Positions 19,071 through 27,507 of a stretch of 64,000 nucleotides of DNA are shown here, piece by piece. Made by a program: the position numbers and the translations under genes. The stretch is from Pseudomonadota bacterium (GTDB lineage Bacteria; Pseudomonadota; Alphaproteobacteria; Sphingomonadales; Sphingomonadaceae). The stretch covers positions 1 through 64,000 of the forward strand of contig JAJZTH010000001.1 of NCBI GenBank assembly GCA_021849075.1, in the 5' to 3' direction. A model generated the notes under the pieces. That model had not been told where the DNA came from and made no database searches. It was given only the letters and a program-made list of their open reading frames with translations. Numbering within the stretch: the stretch's first letter is position 1; each line of letters starts with the position of its first letter.

Positions 19071-19174
19071 CCGTTCGCCCCGTTCAAGCAAGCCACTTGT
19101 CTTGCCCGAATGTCGAAGGGCCGTACTTTTCTTCAAGAAAAAAGGCTGGGCTTCGACAAGCTCAGCCCGAACGG
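19071..19174. repeat. Dispersed palindromic repeat, copy 3 (interrupted)
   Basis: 104 bp. The right arm (GACAAGCTCAGCCCGAACGG) is intact. The left arm CCGTTCGCCC is separated from TGTCGAAGGGCC by about 30 extra bases, so this copy is damaged or rearranged. Lies between yraN and gshB. Confidence 0.8.
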
Positions 19175-19185
19175 GGAGTGTTATT

Positions 19186-19539
19186 TCACCCCCCATGCCA
19201 GACATTGGCCAGATGGCGTGGCGGGCGGCCGGGCGCAAGGAGGATGACGTCGATTCGCATGTCATCCCCCGCTTTTGCCAGATCATGCCACAGGATTTCG
19301 GCCGCGGCGGCCACTCGCGCCAGCCGCCTTTCGTCGATGGCGAGGGCAAGGTCGGTATCGCTGCCCCGCGCCTTCACCTCGACAAAGGCGATCATCGACC
19401 CGCGCCGCGCGACCAGATCGACCTCGCCGGCCGGGGTCCGCAGCCGCCGGCCAACAATCTGCCAGCCTTTCAGGCGCAGCCACCAGGCGGCGATGCGTTC
19501 GGCCTGACGCCCGCGCTTCTCCGCCTGCTGCCGGCTCAT
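19186..19539 (-). CDS. YraN family (UPF0102) endonuclease-like protein
   Basis: 117 residues. Restriction-endonuclease-like fold of the UPF0102 family: GRQAERIAAWWLRLKGW, GEVDLVARRGSMIAFVEVKAR (the E-x-D...E-x-K metal-site pattern) and a C-terminal DVILL strand. Biochemical role unproven; proposed DNA or RNA nuclease. Its ATG overlaps the rsmI stop as ATGA. The rsmI-yraN neighbourhood is conserved widely in proteobacteria. Confidence 0.9.
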   Translation of the reverse strand: MSRQQAEKRGRQAERIAAWWLRLKGWQIVGRRLRTPAGEVDLVARRGSMIAFVEVKARGSDTDLALAIDERRLARVAAAAEILWHDLAKAGDDMRIDVILLAPGRPPRHLANVWHGG

Positions 19540-20393
19540 TCTTCGGATTCCGCGGCCTTCAATTCCATCGCCCGATCATACAGCGCCCGCCGATCGAGGC
19601 TCAGCTTCTTGGCCACTTCGCCGGCCGCCTTCGACACCGGCAGACGGGTCAGCGCTTCGCGCAGGGCGGCGTCGGCATCTTCGGCGCTGGCCGGCGGCGC
19701 TTCGCCCGGCGGCCCCACGGTCACGACGATCTCGCCCTTGGGCGGCGCGTCTGCATAGCGGGCGGACAATTCGGACAGCGTGCCGGTCGCCGTCTCTTCA
19801 TACGCCTTGCTGATTTCCCGGCTGACCGCCGCGTCGCGATCCCCCAGATGCGCCGCCATGGCCGACAGGCTTTCCGACAGGCGCGGCCCGCTTTCATAAA
19901 AGACCAGCGTCGCCCGCAGCGCCGCCACCTCGTCCAGCACATCACCCCGCGCCTTCGCCTTGTTCGGCAGGAAGCCCATGAACAGGAAACGGTCAGTCGG
20001 CAGGCCCGACAAAGTCAGCGCCGCGATCGCCGCGCTGGGTCCGGGCAGGGTCGTGATCCTGCGCCCCGCCGCCCGCGCATCGCGCACCAGCTTATAGCCC
20101 GGATCGGAAATCAGCGGCGTCCCCGCATCCGACAACAGGGCGACCGATTCGCTCGCCATCCGCTCGATCAGGCGGATGCGGACATGATCGGCGCTATGAT
20201 CATGATAGGGCAGCATCGGCCGGTCGGAGCCGGCATGGCGCAGCAGGCGCGCGCTCACCCGTGTATCTTCCACGGCGACCACATCGGCCAGCCGCAGGAT
20301 TTGCGCCGCGCGCGGCGTAAGGTCTGCAAGGTTGCCGATCGGCCCAGCCACGATATAAAGCCCGGGTTCAAGCCCTGAAGGTTCAGTTTCCAT
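19536..20393 (-). CDS. rsmI: 16S rRNA (cytidine-1402) 2'-O-methyltransferase
   Basis: 285 residues. Tetrapyrrole-methylase fold: GLYIVAGPIGNLADLTPRA at the N-terminus, VVAVEDTRVSARLLRH, LLSDAGTPLISDPGY and LPGPSAAIAALTLSGLP are hallmark RsmI motifs. Methylates C1402 in the decoding centre. Start 20393 is chosen because homology begins there; it leaves only 11 nt to the divergent lipoprotein start. First gene of a four-gene minus-strand block. Confidence 0.95.
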   Translation of the reverse strand: METEPSGLEPGLYIVAGPIGNLADLTPRAAQILRLADVVAVEDTRVSARLLRHAGSDRPMLPYHDHSADHVRIRLIERMASESVALLSDAGTPLISDPGYKLVRDARAAGRRITTLPGPSAAIAALTLSGLPTDRFLFMGFLPNKAKARGDVLDEVAALRATLVFYESGPRLSESLSAMAAHLGDRDAAVSREISKAYEETATGTLSELSARYADAPPKGEIVVTVGPPGEAPPASAEDADAALREALTRLPVSKAAGEVAKKLSLDRRALYDRAMELKAAESEE

Positions 20394-20404
20394 AAGGACG
20401 CCAG

Positions 20405-21610
20405 ATGACAGAGACGGATGCCCCCCGGCAAGCAAACATGTTCGCCGCCGCAAAAAGGGGCGCGCGTATCGCCTTCATGGGGGCGGCCTTGTTCCTGGCC
20501 GCCTGTCAGTCGATCGTGCCCAAGGGGCCAGCGCCGACCACGCCGACCGGCCCCGCCCAACCGACTGGTCCCGAAGTTGTTCAGGGCCTGCCGTCCGACG
20601 CCACACGCCATCGCGTCGCATTGCTGGTGCCGATGACCGGCACCAATGCCGGGGTTGGCCAGTCGATCGCCAACGCCACCACGCTGGCGCTGCTGGATAC
20701 GAAAACGGACCGGGTGCGCATCACCACCTATGACACCGCGCTGGGTGCGGCCGCCGCCGTCAACAAAGCGCTGGCCGACGGCAATCGCCTGATCCTGGGT
20801 CCGTTGCTGGCGGAAGACGCCCGCGTGATCGGGCCGATCGCGGCGCGCGCCAATGTGCCGGTCATCAGCTTTTCCAACGATGCCGGCATTGCTGGCGGCG
20901 GCGTCTATGTGCTGGGCTATAACACCGCCCAGTCGATCGACCGGGTCGTCAGCTTCGCCAAGGACAAGGGGCTGACCCGCTTCGGTGCGCTGGTGCCGCG
21001 CGGCGTCTATGGCGAACGGGCCGGCAATGCGCTGCTGCGCGCAGTGGAACAGGCCGGCGCAACCGTAGTGTCGATGCAAAGCTTCGACCGGTCGCCCGCA
21101 TCGATCACGGCGGCCGTCAAGAAATTGCAGGCGTCGTCCAGCTATGACGCGCTGCTGATCGCGGACAGCGGCCGGGTGGCGTTGCAGGTCGCGCCGATCG
21201 TGCGCAAGAATGGCGGGGCCACCGCCCGCCTGCTGGGCACGGAGCTGTGGAACACGGACACATCGTTAGCCGCCAGCCCGGTGCTGCGTGGCGCATGGTT
21301 CGCCAGCGTGTCCGACACCCTCTATCGCCAGCTCGCGACCAAATATCGCGCCCGTTATGGCGCAGCGCCGTTCCGCCTGTCCTCGCTCGGCTATGATTCG
21401 GTGCTGCTGACGGTGCGGATCGCGCAGGACTGGAAACCGGGCACGCCATTCCCTGCGGCGCGACTGCGCGATGCGGGCGGCTTTTCCGGCATTGACGGCG
21501 CGTTCCGCTTCAACCGGCAGGGTGTTGCTGAACGCGCGCTGGAGGTGAATGAAGTGGGCGCGGGCGCATCCACGGTGGTCGATCCCGCGCCACGCGGTTT
21601 CGGGGATTGA
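20405..21610 (+). CDS. LpoA/YraM-like periplasmic-binding-fold lipoprotein
   Basis: 401 residues. A long cytosolic lead precedes a signal peptide ending LAAC (Cys34), a Pro/Thr linker, then a type 1 periplasmic binding fold (HRVALLVPMTGTNAGVGQSIANA; ILGPLLAEDARVIGPIAARANVPVISFSNDAG). In E. coli, LpoA activates penicillin-binding protein 1A and its gene is head-to-head with rsmI, exactly as here, which supports this role over amino-acid binding. AAGGACG sits 7 nt before the ATG. A bidirectional terminator follows. Confidence 0.82.
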   Translation: MTETDAPRQANMFAAAKRGARIAFMGAALFLAACQSIVPKGPAPTTPTGPAQPTGPEVVQGLPSDATRHRVALLVPMTGTNAGVGQSIANATTLALLDTKTDRVRITTYDTALGAAAAVNKALADGNRLILGPLLAEDARVIGPIAARANVPVISFSNDAGIAGGGVYVLGYNTAQSIDRVVSFAKDKGLTRFGALVPRGVYGERAGNALLRAVEQAGATVVSMQSFDRSPASITAAVKKLQASSSYDALLIADSGRVALQVAPIVRKNGGATARLLGTELWNTDTSLAASPVLRGAWFASVSDTLYRQLATKYRARYGAAPFRLSSLGYDSVLLTVRIAQDWKPGTPFPAARLRDAGGFSGIDGAFRFNRQGVAERALEVNEVGAGASTVVDPAPRGFGD

Positions 21611-21620
21611 TATTTCCGCC

Positions 21621-21649
21621 ATGGGGCGGGTTTATCGAACCCGCCCCAT
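21621..21649. terminator. Bidirectional terminator overlapping btuD's stop
   Basis: ATGGGGCGGGTT (21621-21632) pairs perfectly with AACCCGCCCCAT (21638-21649), loop TATCG. The TAA stop of the minus-strand ATPase gene lies inside the stem-loop. It serves the convergent lipoprotein and ABC genes. Confidence 0.8.
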
Positions 21650-22408
21650 TGGCAGGATCATCAGCCCATCGTCCGCCTGCTCGATCCGGGCGGTGACGCC
21701 ATAGACCCGGACCAACGCATCCGGCGTCAGCACATCCATCGGCGCGCCATCGGCCACCAGCGCGCCGCCCTCCATCAGCAGCAACCGGTCGCAATAGCGC
21801 GCCGCCATGCTGAGGTCGTGCAGCACCGTCACCACCAGCGCCCCACCGCGCGCCTCATCGCGCAGCAGGTCCATCACATCGATCTGATGCCCCGGATCGA
21901 GCGCGGCGAGCGGCTCGTCGGCAATCAGCGCCCTTGCGCCCACCGCCAGCGCCCGCGCCAGCAAGACCCGCGCCCGTTCCCCGCCCGACAATTCGGTTGC
22001 AACCCGGCCTTTGAGGTGCAGCACATCGGCGCGCGCCATCGCCGCCTCGATCGCCGCTTCATCTTCAGCCCTCAGGCGGGAGAGTGGTCCCAGATGCGGC
22101 AGCCGCCCCAGCGCCACCAGCCGTTCGACGCTGAGCGGCCAGTGCAAAGTCTGGCCCTGCGGCAGATAGGCGATGGCGCGTGCGATCGCCGGTCGATCGA
22201 GCCGCGCCACATCCTGCCCGTCAATCGTCACCTGTCCCGCCTGCGGTTTGGCAAGGCCCAGCAGCGCCCGGATCAGCGTCGATTTGCCTGCCCCATTGGG
22301 ACCGATGATGCCGACCAGTTCACCCGGCGTCAGCGTCACATCCACCTCGCGCACCGCCGCATGGCGACCAAGGCGGACGGAGAGATTGTCTGCGCGCAAC
22401 GTCACCAC
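21632..22408 (-). CDS. btuD: Vitamin B12/heme-type ABC transporter ATPase
   Basis: 258 residues. Walker A GPNGAGKST, Q-loop LPQGQ, signature LSGGERARVLLARAL and Walker B LIADEPLAALD are all present, with switch His in VLHDLS. FecE/BtuD-type. Starts inside the last codons of the permease gene (7-nt overlap). Set beside a riboswitch-controlled btuB and a substrate-binding protein, cobalamin is the probable cargo. Confidence 0.88.
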   Translation of the reverse strand: MVTLRADNLSVRLGRHAAVREVDVTLTPGELVGIIGPNGAGKSTLIRALLGLAKPQAGQVTIDGQDVARLDRPAIARAIAYLPQGQTLHWPLSVERLVALGRLPHLGPLSRLRAEDEAAIEAAMARADVLHLKGRVATELSGGERARVLLARALAVGARALIADEPLAALDPGHQIDVMDLLRDEARGGALVVTVLHDLSMAARYCDRLLLMEGGALVADGAPMDVLTPDALVRVYGVTARIEQADDGLMILPMGRVR

Positions 22409-23400
22409 AGGCGCTTCTCCCGCATCAGATGGATCAGAAAGACCGGCACGCCCAGCAGCGCCGTCACCACACCCAGCTTGAGTTCGCTGCTGGTGGGGAT
22501 CAGCCGCACGCCAATATCCGCCAGCGTCAACAGCGCAGCACCGCCCAGCAGGGAAGGCAGCAACACCGCCGAAGGCGACCGATCGGTCAGCGGCCGCACC
22601 AGATGCGGCACGATCAGCCCGACGAAACCGATCGCACCCGACACCGCCACCGCGCCGCCCACGCCTACGCCCACGCCCAGCATCATCCGCAACCGCGCGG
22701 TCGACAGGTTGATGCCCAGCGCCTGCGCGCCCTCCTCCCCCAAGGTCAGTGCGTCCAGCGTCCGTCCATCCGCGATCAGCAGCCCCGCGCCGATCGCGAC
22801 ACAGGGCAGCGCGATCCAGACATGGTCATAGCTGCGATTTTCCAGGCTCCCCATCAGCCAGCTCATAATTTCCATCGCGGCAAAGGGATTGGGGGACAGG
22901 TTCAGCGACAGGCTGATCCCCGCCCCCGCCAGTGTCGCCACCGCAATGCCGGCCAGAATCAGGGTCAGCGGGCTTTCCGCCGATCCCGACAGCAGGAACA
23001 ACGCGCCGATCGCAATCAGGGCGGCGCTGATGGCCAGAACCGGCAACGCCAGCGGATGCAGCTGCGCCAGCCCGAAATAGAGCGCGCACACAGCGCCCAG
23101 CGCCGCCGCATTGGACGCGCCCAGCACCGATGGCTCGGCGAGCGGATTGCGCAAATAGCCCTGCAAGGCCGCGCCAGACACGCCCAGCATCGCGCCGACG
23201 ATCAGCCCCAGCAGCATGCGCGGCAAGCGCAGGTCCAGGATGATGGCACGGGCGATGTCGTCTCCCCCGCCGGTCAGCACGGCAGCGATCCGCTGCGGGC
23301 TGAGCGACACGGCGCCGAGCATAACCGATCCGAACGCCGCGAGGATCATCAACAGCAACAGGCCGGGCAGAAGCAGGGGATGATGGCGGCGCGCGGTCAT
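22402..23400 (-). CDS. btuC: FecCD-family ABC permease (B12 uptake)
   Basis: 332 residues with about ten membrane helices. FecCD marks: LRLPRMLLGLIVGAMLGVSGAALQGYLRNPLAEPSVLG and the C-terminal GAIGFVGLIVPHLVR coupling region. Forms a dimer with two ATPases. Divergent from the binding-protein gene across 38 bp, so the cluster is driven both ways from one short promoter region. Confidence 0.9.
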   Translation of the reverse strand: MTARRHHPLLLPGLLLLMILAAFGSVMLGAVSLSPQRIAAVLTGGGDDIARAIILDLRLPRMLLGLIVGAMLGVSGAALQGYLRNPLAEPSVLGASNAAALGAVCALYFGLAQLHPLALPVLAISAALIAIGALFLLSGSAESPLTLILAGIAVATLAGAGISLSLNLSPNPFAAMEIMSWLMGSLENRSYDHVWIALPCVAIGAGLLIADGRTLDALTLGEEGAQALGINLSTARLRMMLGVGVGVGGAVAVSGAIGFVGLIVPHLVRPLTDRSPSAVLLPSLLGGAALLTLADIGVRLIPTSSELKLGVVTALLGVPVFLIHLMREKRLW

Positions 23401-23438
23401 GACTTGCCTCCGCTCATGGTCTTGCTAAGCCGCTGGCG

Positions 23439-24248
23439 ATGATCCGGCCATTGACCCTTGCGGCGACCGCGCTGTTCCTGCTGACCGGTGCGGCAGCGCC
23501 ACAGGCCCCGCGCAGAATCGTTTCGCTCAATGTCTGTGCCGACCAATATCTGCTGGCGCTGGCCGATCCGGGGCAGATTGCCGCGCTCAGCAGCAATGCG
23601 CGCGACCCCGAACTGTCGGCAGCGGCGGACAAGGCGCGCGGCTATCGCACGCTGCGCCGTCCGTCCGAAGAAGTGCTGGCGATCCGGCCCGATCTGCTGG
23701 TCGGTTTCCCGCTGGGTCCGGGCGCGGTCGCCGGCGCGCCGCCCGGCCAGTGGCGCACGCTGGGCGTCGCCAGTGCCGACAGCTACGGCGCGATCCTGGA
23801 CCAGATCAGGCAGGTCGCGCGCGCCGTGGGCCATATCGACCGCGGCGAAAAGCTGATCGCCCGGATGAACCGTGATCTTGCCGCCCTGCCCAAGGCCCGA
23901 CGCGGCGGCGTTGCGGCCTATTATCAGCGGCGCGGCTACATGACCGGCACCGGCACCTTGATCGATGATCTGATGCATCGGGTCGGCCTGACCAACCTTG
24001 CCGCGAAACTCGGCAAGCCCGCGCTGGCGCAGGTGTCGCTGGAGGAAATGGTCGCCGCCCGGCCCGACTGGCTGATCGTGGAAAGCGCCACCGATCACGT
24101 GGTCGATCAGGGGACGGAAATGCTGCACCATCCTGCGCTGGCCCGCATCCCGCGCATCAGCCTGCCGCAAAGCTGGACCGTGTGCGGCGGCCCCGCCTAT
24201 GTGCAGGCCGCGCGCGCGATCATAGCGCGCCTCAACGCGCCACGCTGA
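23439..24248 (+). CDS. btuF: ABC substrate-binding protein, BtuF-like
   Basis: 269 residues with a classical signal peptide (LAATALFLLTGAAA) and no lipobox. The helical-backbone binding-protein fold of BtuF/FhuD is seen in RRIVSLNVCADQYLLALADPGQIAALS and RPSEEVLAIRPDLLVGF. Delivers corrinoid to BtuCD. Divergent from btuCD, convergent with btuB; its stop codon overlaps the downstream hairpin. Confidence 0.85.
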   Translation: MIRPLTLAATALFLLTGAAAPQAPRRIVSLNVCADQYLLALADPGQIAALSSNARDPELSAAADKARGYRTLRRPSEEVLAIRPDLLVGFPLGPGAVAGAPPGQWRTLGVASADSYGAILDQIRQVARAVGHIDRGEKLIARMNRDLAALPKARRGGVAAYYQRRGYMTGTGTLIDDLMHRVGLTNLAAKLGKPALAQVSLEEMVAARPDWLIVESATDHVVDQGTEMLHHPALARIPRISLPQSWTVCGGPAYVQAARAIIARLNAPR

Positions 24249-24274
24249 AAGGGCGGGCATCACGCCCGCCCTTT
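24248..24274. terminator. Bidirectional terminator between btuF and btuB
   Basis: AAAGGGCGGGC (24248-24258) pairs with GCCCGCCCTTT (24264-24274), loop ATCAC. Ten bases before the btuB stop, so both convergent genes share it. Confidence 0.85.
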
Positions 24275-24284
24275 CCTGTAACGA

Positions 24285-26126
24285 TCAGAAACGGACACGC
24301 ACCCCGCCATAAGCGGCGCGGCCGAAGGTGTTATAGCCATAGGCCGTGGCGTATCCTTCATCGAACAGATTGTCGATGCGGCCATAGACTTCCAGATGAT
24401 CGCCGACCGGCAGGGACGCGCGCAGCCCGACCAGCGCATAGCCGTCCAGCCGCCGCGTGTTCGCCGCATCGTCTAAACTGTCGCCGACCATGGTGACGGT
24501 CGCGCCGGTCGACAGGCCGAAGAACCAGTCATAATCGGCCGAAACGCTGACCGCATTGGCGGCCCGGCGGGCAAGGCGATTGCCATAGGTGGCCGCTCCA
24601 GCCGAACGATCGCGCGCATCGACATAGCTGTAGCTGCCCGTCACCGTCAGCGCGTCGACCGGCTTCAGCGCAACCGATGCTTCCACGCCCTTGGCCCGCG
24701 TGCGATCCAGATTGCCATAGGTGAAGGTGGCGTTGTCATAATTGATCTGGTTGCGGGTATCGCGCCGGAACGCCGTCAACGACAGGGTCGCGCGGCCGCC
24801 GTCCAGGCTCTGGTCAAAGCCGATATCATAGCTTTTCGACCGTTCGGGCGTCAGCGCACGGTTGCCGCTATAGGTGTCGTACAGCTGATAGAGCGAGGGG
24901 GCCTTGAACCCCTCGCCATAGCTCAGGCGGATGTTGGTCGCGCCGGCATTGGGCGTATAATTGACGTTCGCGCCAAAGGTGGTCGCGCCGCCAAACTGGC
25001 TATGATCGTCATGGCGCAGGCCGCCGGTGACGGCCAGGCCCGTGAAGGGCTTCACGATCGCCAGACCATAGACGCTGTCGATGTTGATCTTCGCGCTCGC
25101 CGTGTCGCCAAAGCCGAAATAATCATAATCGGGCCGTTCATGCTCATAGCCGAAGACCAGCTTCGCCTGATCGACCGGGGCATAGACGCCCTCATATTCG
25201 AAGCGCAGATTGGTGCCCGAATAGCCATAATCCGGGTCGGTGCCGCGCACGAAATAATAGTCGCGGTCATTGCGCATCCAGGTGACGGCCGCGCGGTTGG
25301 TCAGCTTGCCGTCCAGCAGCGCCAGATTGACGCCGGCATAGCCGACATATTGATCGACCTTCGACACATCGGCGCTGTCGGCGGGCGCGCCGAAGAAGCT
25401 GTCATAATCGAGATCGGCGTGAATATAGTAACCGCGCAGGTCGAGGCTGAGATTATCGGTGAAGGCCAGCTTCAGCCGGGCATTGGTGGCGATATTCTCA
25501 TAGCCGTCCCGCTCGGTGCCGCCAGCGGCCGAGGAAATGCCGTCCGTACGATAATAGGCCGCGCCGATCCCGCCGGACGCGATACCGGCCGTGCCGGACA
25601 CATCGGCCTTGGCGTTAAGCGTATCGGCATAGCCATAATCGATCGAGGCGTTGCCGGCGAAGCCCTCGGCCGGCGTGCCGGTCATCAGGTTGACGACGCC
25701 GCCGATCGCCTGGCTGCCATAGACGATCGAGTTGGACCCGCGCAGCACTTCGACCCGGCGGATATTGGCGGTCAGCAAATGGCCGAAATCATAGCCGTCG
25801 CCAATGCCGCTGGGGTCGTTCACCTTCACCCCGTCGATCAGCACCAGCGTCTGCGTCGTTTCCGCCCCGCGCAGCGACACGCTGGTCACGCCGCCGGTCG
25901 ATCCGTTGCGGTTGAAACGCACGCCCGGCGTCGTCGCCAGCAGATCGACAATGTCGGTCGCCTGCCGCTGCTCGATCGTCTTTGTGTCGATGACGGTGAT
26001 CGCCTGCCCGACTTCGTCACGCGGCTGCTCGATGCCGGTGGCGGTGACGATGATTTCGTCATCCACCTGCGCCAGCGCCGGCGTCGCAGCCAGCAAGGCC
26101 GCGAGCGATATTCCCATTCTTACCAT
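24285..26126 (-). CDS. btuB: TonB-dependent vitamin B12 receptor
   Basis: 613 residues, BtuB length. Signal peptide ends at ALAQ. DDEIIVTATG is the TonB-box/plug start, VSLRGAETTQTLVLIDGVKVND and RRVEVLRGSNSIVYGSQAIGGVVNLMT are plug motifs. A 22-strand barrel follows, ending in a Phe-terminated strand (AYGGVRVRF). Controlled by the cobalamin riboswitch at 26311-26495, which settles the substrate. A second in-frame ATG at 26117 is an alternative start. Confidence 0.94.
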   Translation of the reverse strand: MVRMGISLAALLAATPALAQVDDEIIVTATGIEQPRDEVGQAITVIDTKTIEQRQATDIVDLLATTPGVRFNRNGSTGGVTSVSLRGAETTQTLVLIDGVKVNDPSGIGDGYDFGHLLTANIRRVEVLRGSNSIVYGSQAIGGVVNLMTGTPAEGFAGNASIDYGYADTLNAKADVSGTAGIASGGIGAAYYRTDGISSAAGGTERDGYENIATNARLKLAFTDNLSLDLRGYYIHADLDYDSFFGAPADSADVSKVDQYVGYAGVNLALLDGKLTNRAAVTWMRNDRDYYFVRGTDPDYGYSGTNLRFEYEGVYAPVDQAKLVFGYEHERPDYDYFGFGDTASAKINIDSVYGLAIVKPFTGLAVTGGLRHDDHSQFGGATTFGANVNYTPNAGATNIRLSYGEGFKAPSLYQLYDTYSGNRALTPERSKSYDIGFDQSLDGGRATLSLTAFRRDTRNQINYDNATFTYGNLDRTRAKGVEASVALKPVDALTVTGSYSYVDARDRSAGAATYGNRLARRAANAVSVSADYDWFFGLSTGATVTMVGDSLDDAANTRRLDGYALVGLRASLPVGDHLEVYGRIDNLFDEGYATAYGYNTFGRAAYGGVRVRF

Positions 26127-26310
26127 ATTAAGCCCCTATGGCGTCGCATTGCGACTGTCAGGGCCGGGGCGTCCGCGCAGGCGGTCGGATATTGGAGGGA
26201 TGACGCCATGTCCCGTCCGCAACCCGATGCGGCCCCGGCCGCACGGCGTCGCTCGACGGAAAACCCACCGTGCCCCGGCCATCCCCTGGACCAAAGCAGA
26301 GCGACCAAGC
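26127..26310 (-). other. btuB leader between riboswitch and start codon
   Basis: 184 bases between the conserved aptamer end and the btuB ATG, with no convincing gene. With the aptamer and the gap to fdhD this makes a 452-base stretch without a protein gene. It should contain the expression platform. GC-rich stretches complementary to each other are visible near 26225-26260, but I could not fix a single terminator or ribosome-site sequester. Confidence 0.45.
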
Positions 26311-26495
26311 GCCGGCAGGTCTCCTGGCTCGCGGGTCATGGCACGATGCATCAGCCTTCCCGGATTGACTCCAGTGGCCGGTCTTTCGACCCCCATGCAT
26401 CGCGCTATCCGCTTACAGTTGCAGGGACAGCCACGGAATTGGGCGCTCACGCACCCGCACCGCATTCCCGTTTTCAGCCCTTGCGGGCACCGGCG
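26311..26495 (-). promoter_or_regulatory. Cobalamin riboswitch
   Basis: Read on the minus strand: GGTGCCCGCAAGGGCTGAAA and CGGGAATGCGG at the 5' end, then CTGCAACTGTAAGCGG, then GCCACTG, GGGAAGG, and finally the B12 box GAGCCAGGAGACCTGCC. These are the conserved blocks of the adenosylcobalamin riboswitch in the correct order. It lies upstream of btuB, so corrinoid should switch off receptor synthesis. Confidence 0.96.
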
Positions 26496-26578
26496 CGATC
26501 TGTTTGCAGGGAAAGAACAGCCCCTCCCCACGCGCCGCGCTGTAGGGGAAAGCGGGGGCGAATCCAAGCAGGGCGCGA

Positions 26579-27397
26579 TTAAAGCGCCACAGCGTTGCCA
26601 CAGTGCAACAGCGCGTCGGAGCGAGCGAGCGCAACCAGCGGCAACCCCGCCGCCGCCGCGCGCTCGGTCGCCAGCCGGGTCGGCGCGGAAATGGTGACGA
26701 GCAGCGGACAATCGGCCAGCGCCGCCTTCTCCACCAGTTCATAGGAACAGCGGGAGGAAAGCAGCGCGAACCCGCCGTCCCAGTCCATGTCCTGCCGCGC
26801 CATCGCCCCGATCAGCTTGTCGAAGGCATTGTGCCGTCCGATATCTTCCCGCACCAGCCGGATGCCGCCATCCACGCCGACCAGCGCGGCGGCATGGGCG
26901 GCGCCAGTGGCGGCATTCAGCGGTTGATGATCGCGCAGCGCCTCCAGCGCGCGGAAGATAGCCCCGCGATCGGCAAGTGACGTCGTGGTGACTTTCGGCA
27001 GCGGCCTGATAGCCTGCTCCAGATTTTCGATGCCGCACAGGCCGCAACTGCTGTCCGACGCGCGATGCCGCACCCGTTCCAGCAAGCCCTCGGTCCGGTG
27101 CGGCGGCAATGTCGCGCGGGCGATGACGCCGCTGTCGGTGCGATGCACGTCGACGTCCAGCAACCCATCCGCGCGCGTCACCAGCCGTTCGGCCAGGCTG
27201 AAACCCTGCACCAGATCGTCCATATCGGCTGGCGTGGCCATCAGCACGGCATAGCCCGCGCCATTATATTCGATCGCGACCGGCACTTCCTCCGCCAATT
27301 GGCGATCGACCGGCGTGGCCGCACCATCGGGGGTCAGCCGGGTGAAGGTCAGGCCGCCATCCGACGGCAGGACTACATTCTCATCATTCATATCCAT
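26579..27397 (-). CDS. fdhD: Formate dehydrogenase accessory sulfurtransferase
   Basis: 272 residues. FdhD moves sulfur from IscS to the molybdenum cofactor of formate dehydrogenase. The catalytic CxxC is present as SCGLCG (Cys118, Cys121). EVPVAIEYNG, SLAERLV and REDIGRHNAFDKLIG (cofactor loop), then SSRCSYELVEKAA, are family motifs. No formate dehydrogenase is in the window. Divergent from mobA across 110 bp, a molybdenum-cofactor pairing. ATG 27397 or 27391 are both possible; no clear ribosome site. Confidence 0.93.
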   Translation of the reverse strand: MDMNDENVVLPSDGGLTFTRLTPDGAATPVDRQLAEEVPVAIEYNGAGYAVLMATPADMDDLVQGFSLAERLVTRADGLLDVDVHRTDSGVIARATLPPHRTEGLLERVRHRASDSSCGLCGIENLEQAIRPLPKVTTTSLADRGAIFRALEALRDHQPLNAATGAAHAAALVGVDGGIRLVREDIGRHNAFDKLIGAMARQDMDWDGGFALLSSRCSYELVEKAALADCPLLVTISAPTRLATERAAAAGLPLVALARSDALLHCGNAVAL

Positions 27398-27507
27398 ATT
27401 TTATTGTGTGACCCGGCATGTCGCAATGCGTCCTCTGCACCACGCTTGATGCAGCGGATCTGGCGAAAATCTGCTATGATCAGGTCGCTCTTATGATGGA
27501 GGCGGAT

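Noticed and set aside
26222-26582. Plus-strand frame through the cobalamin riboswitch
   Set aside because: It is antisense of the conserved aptamer and no protein family is visible.
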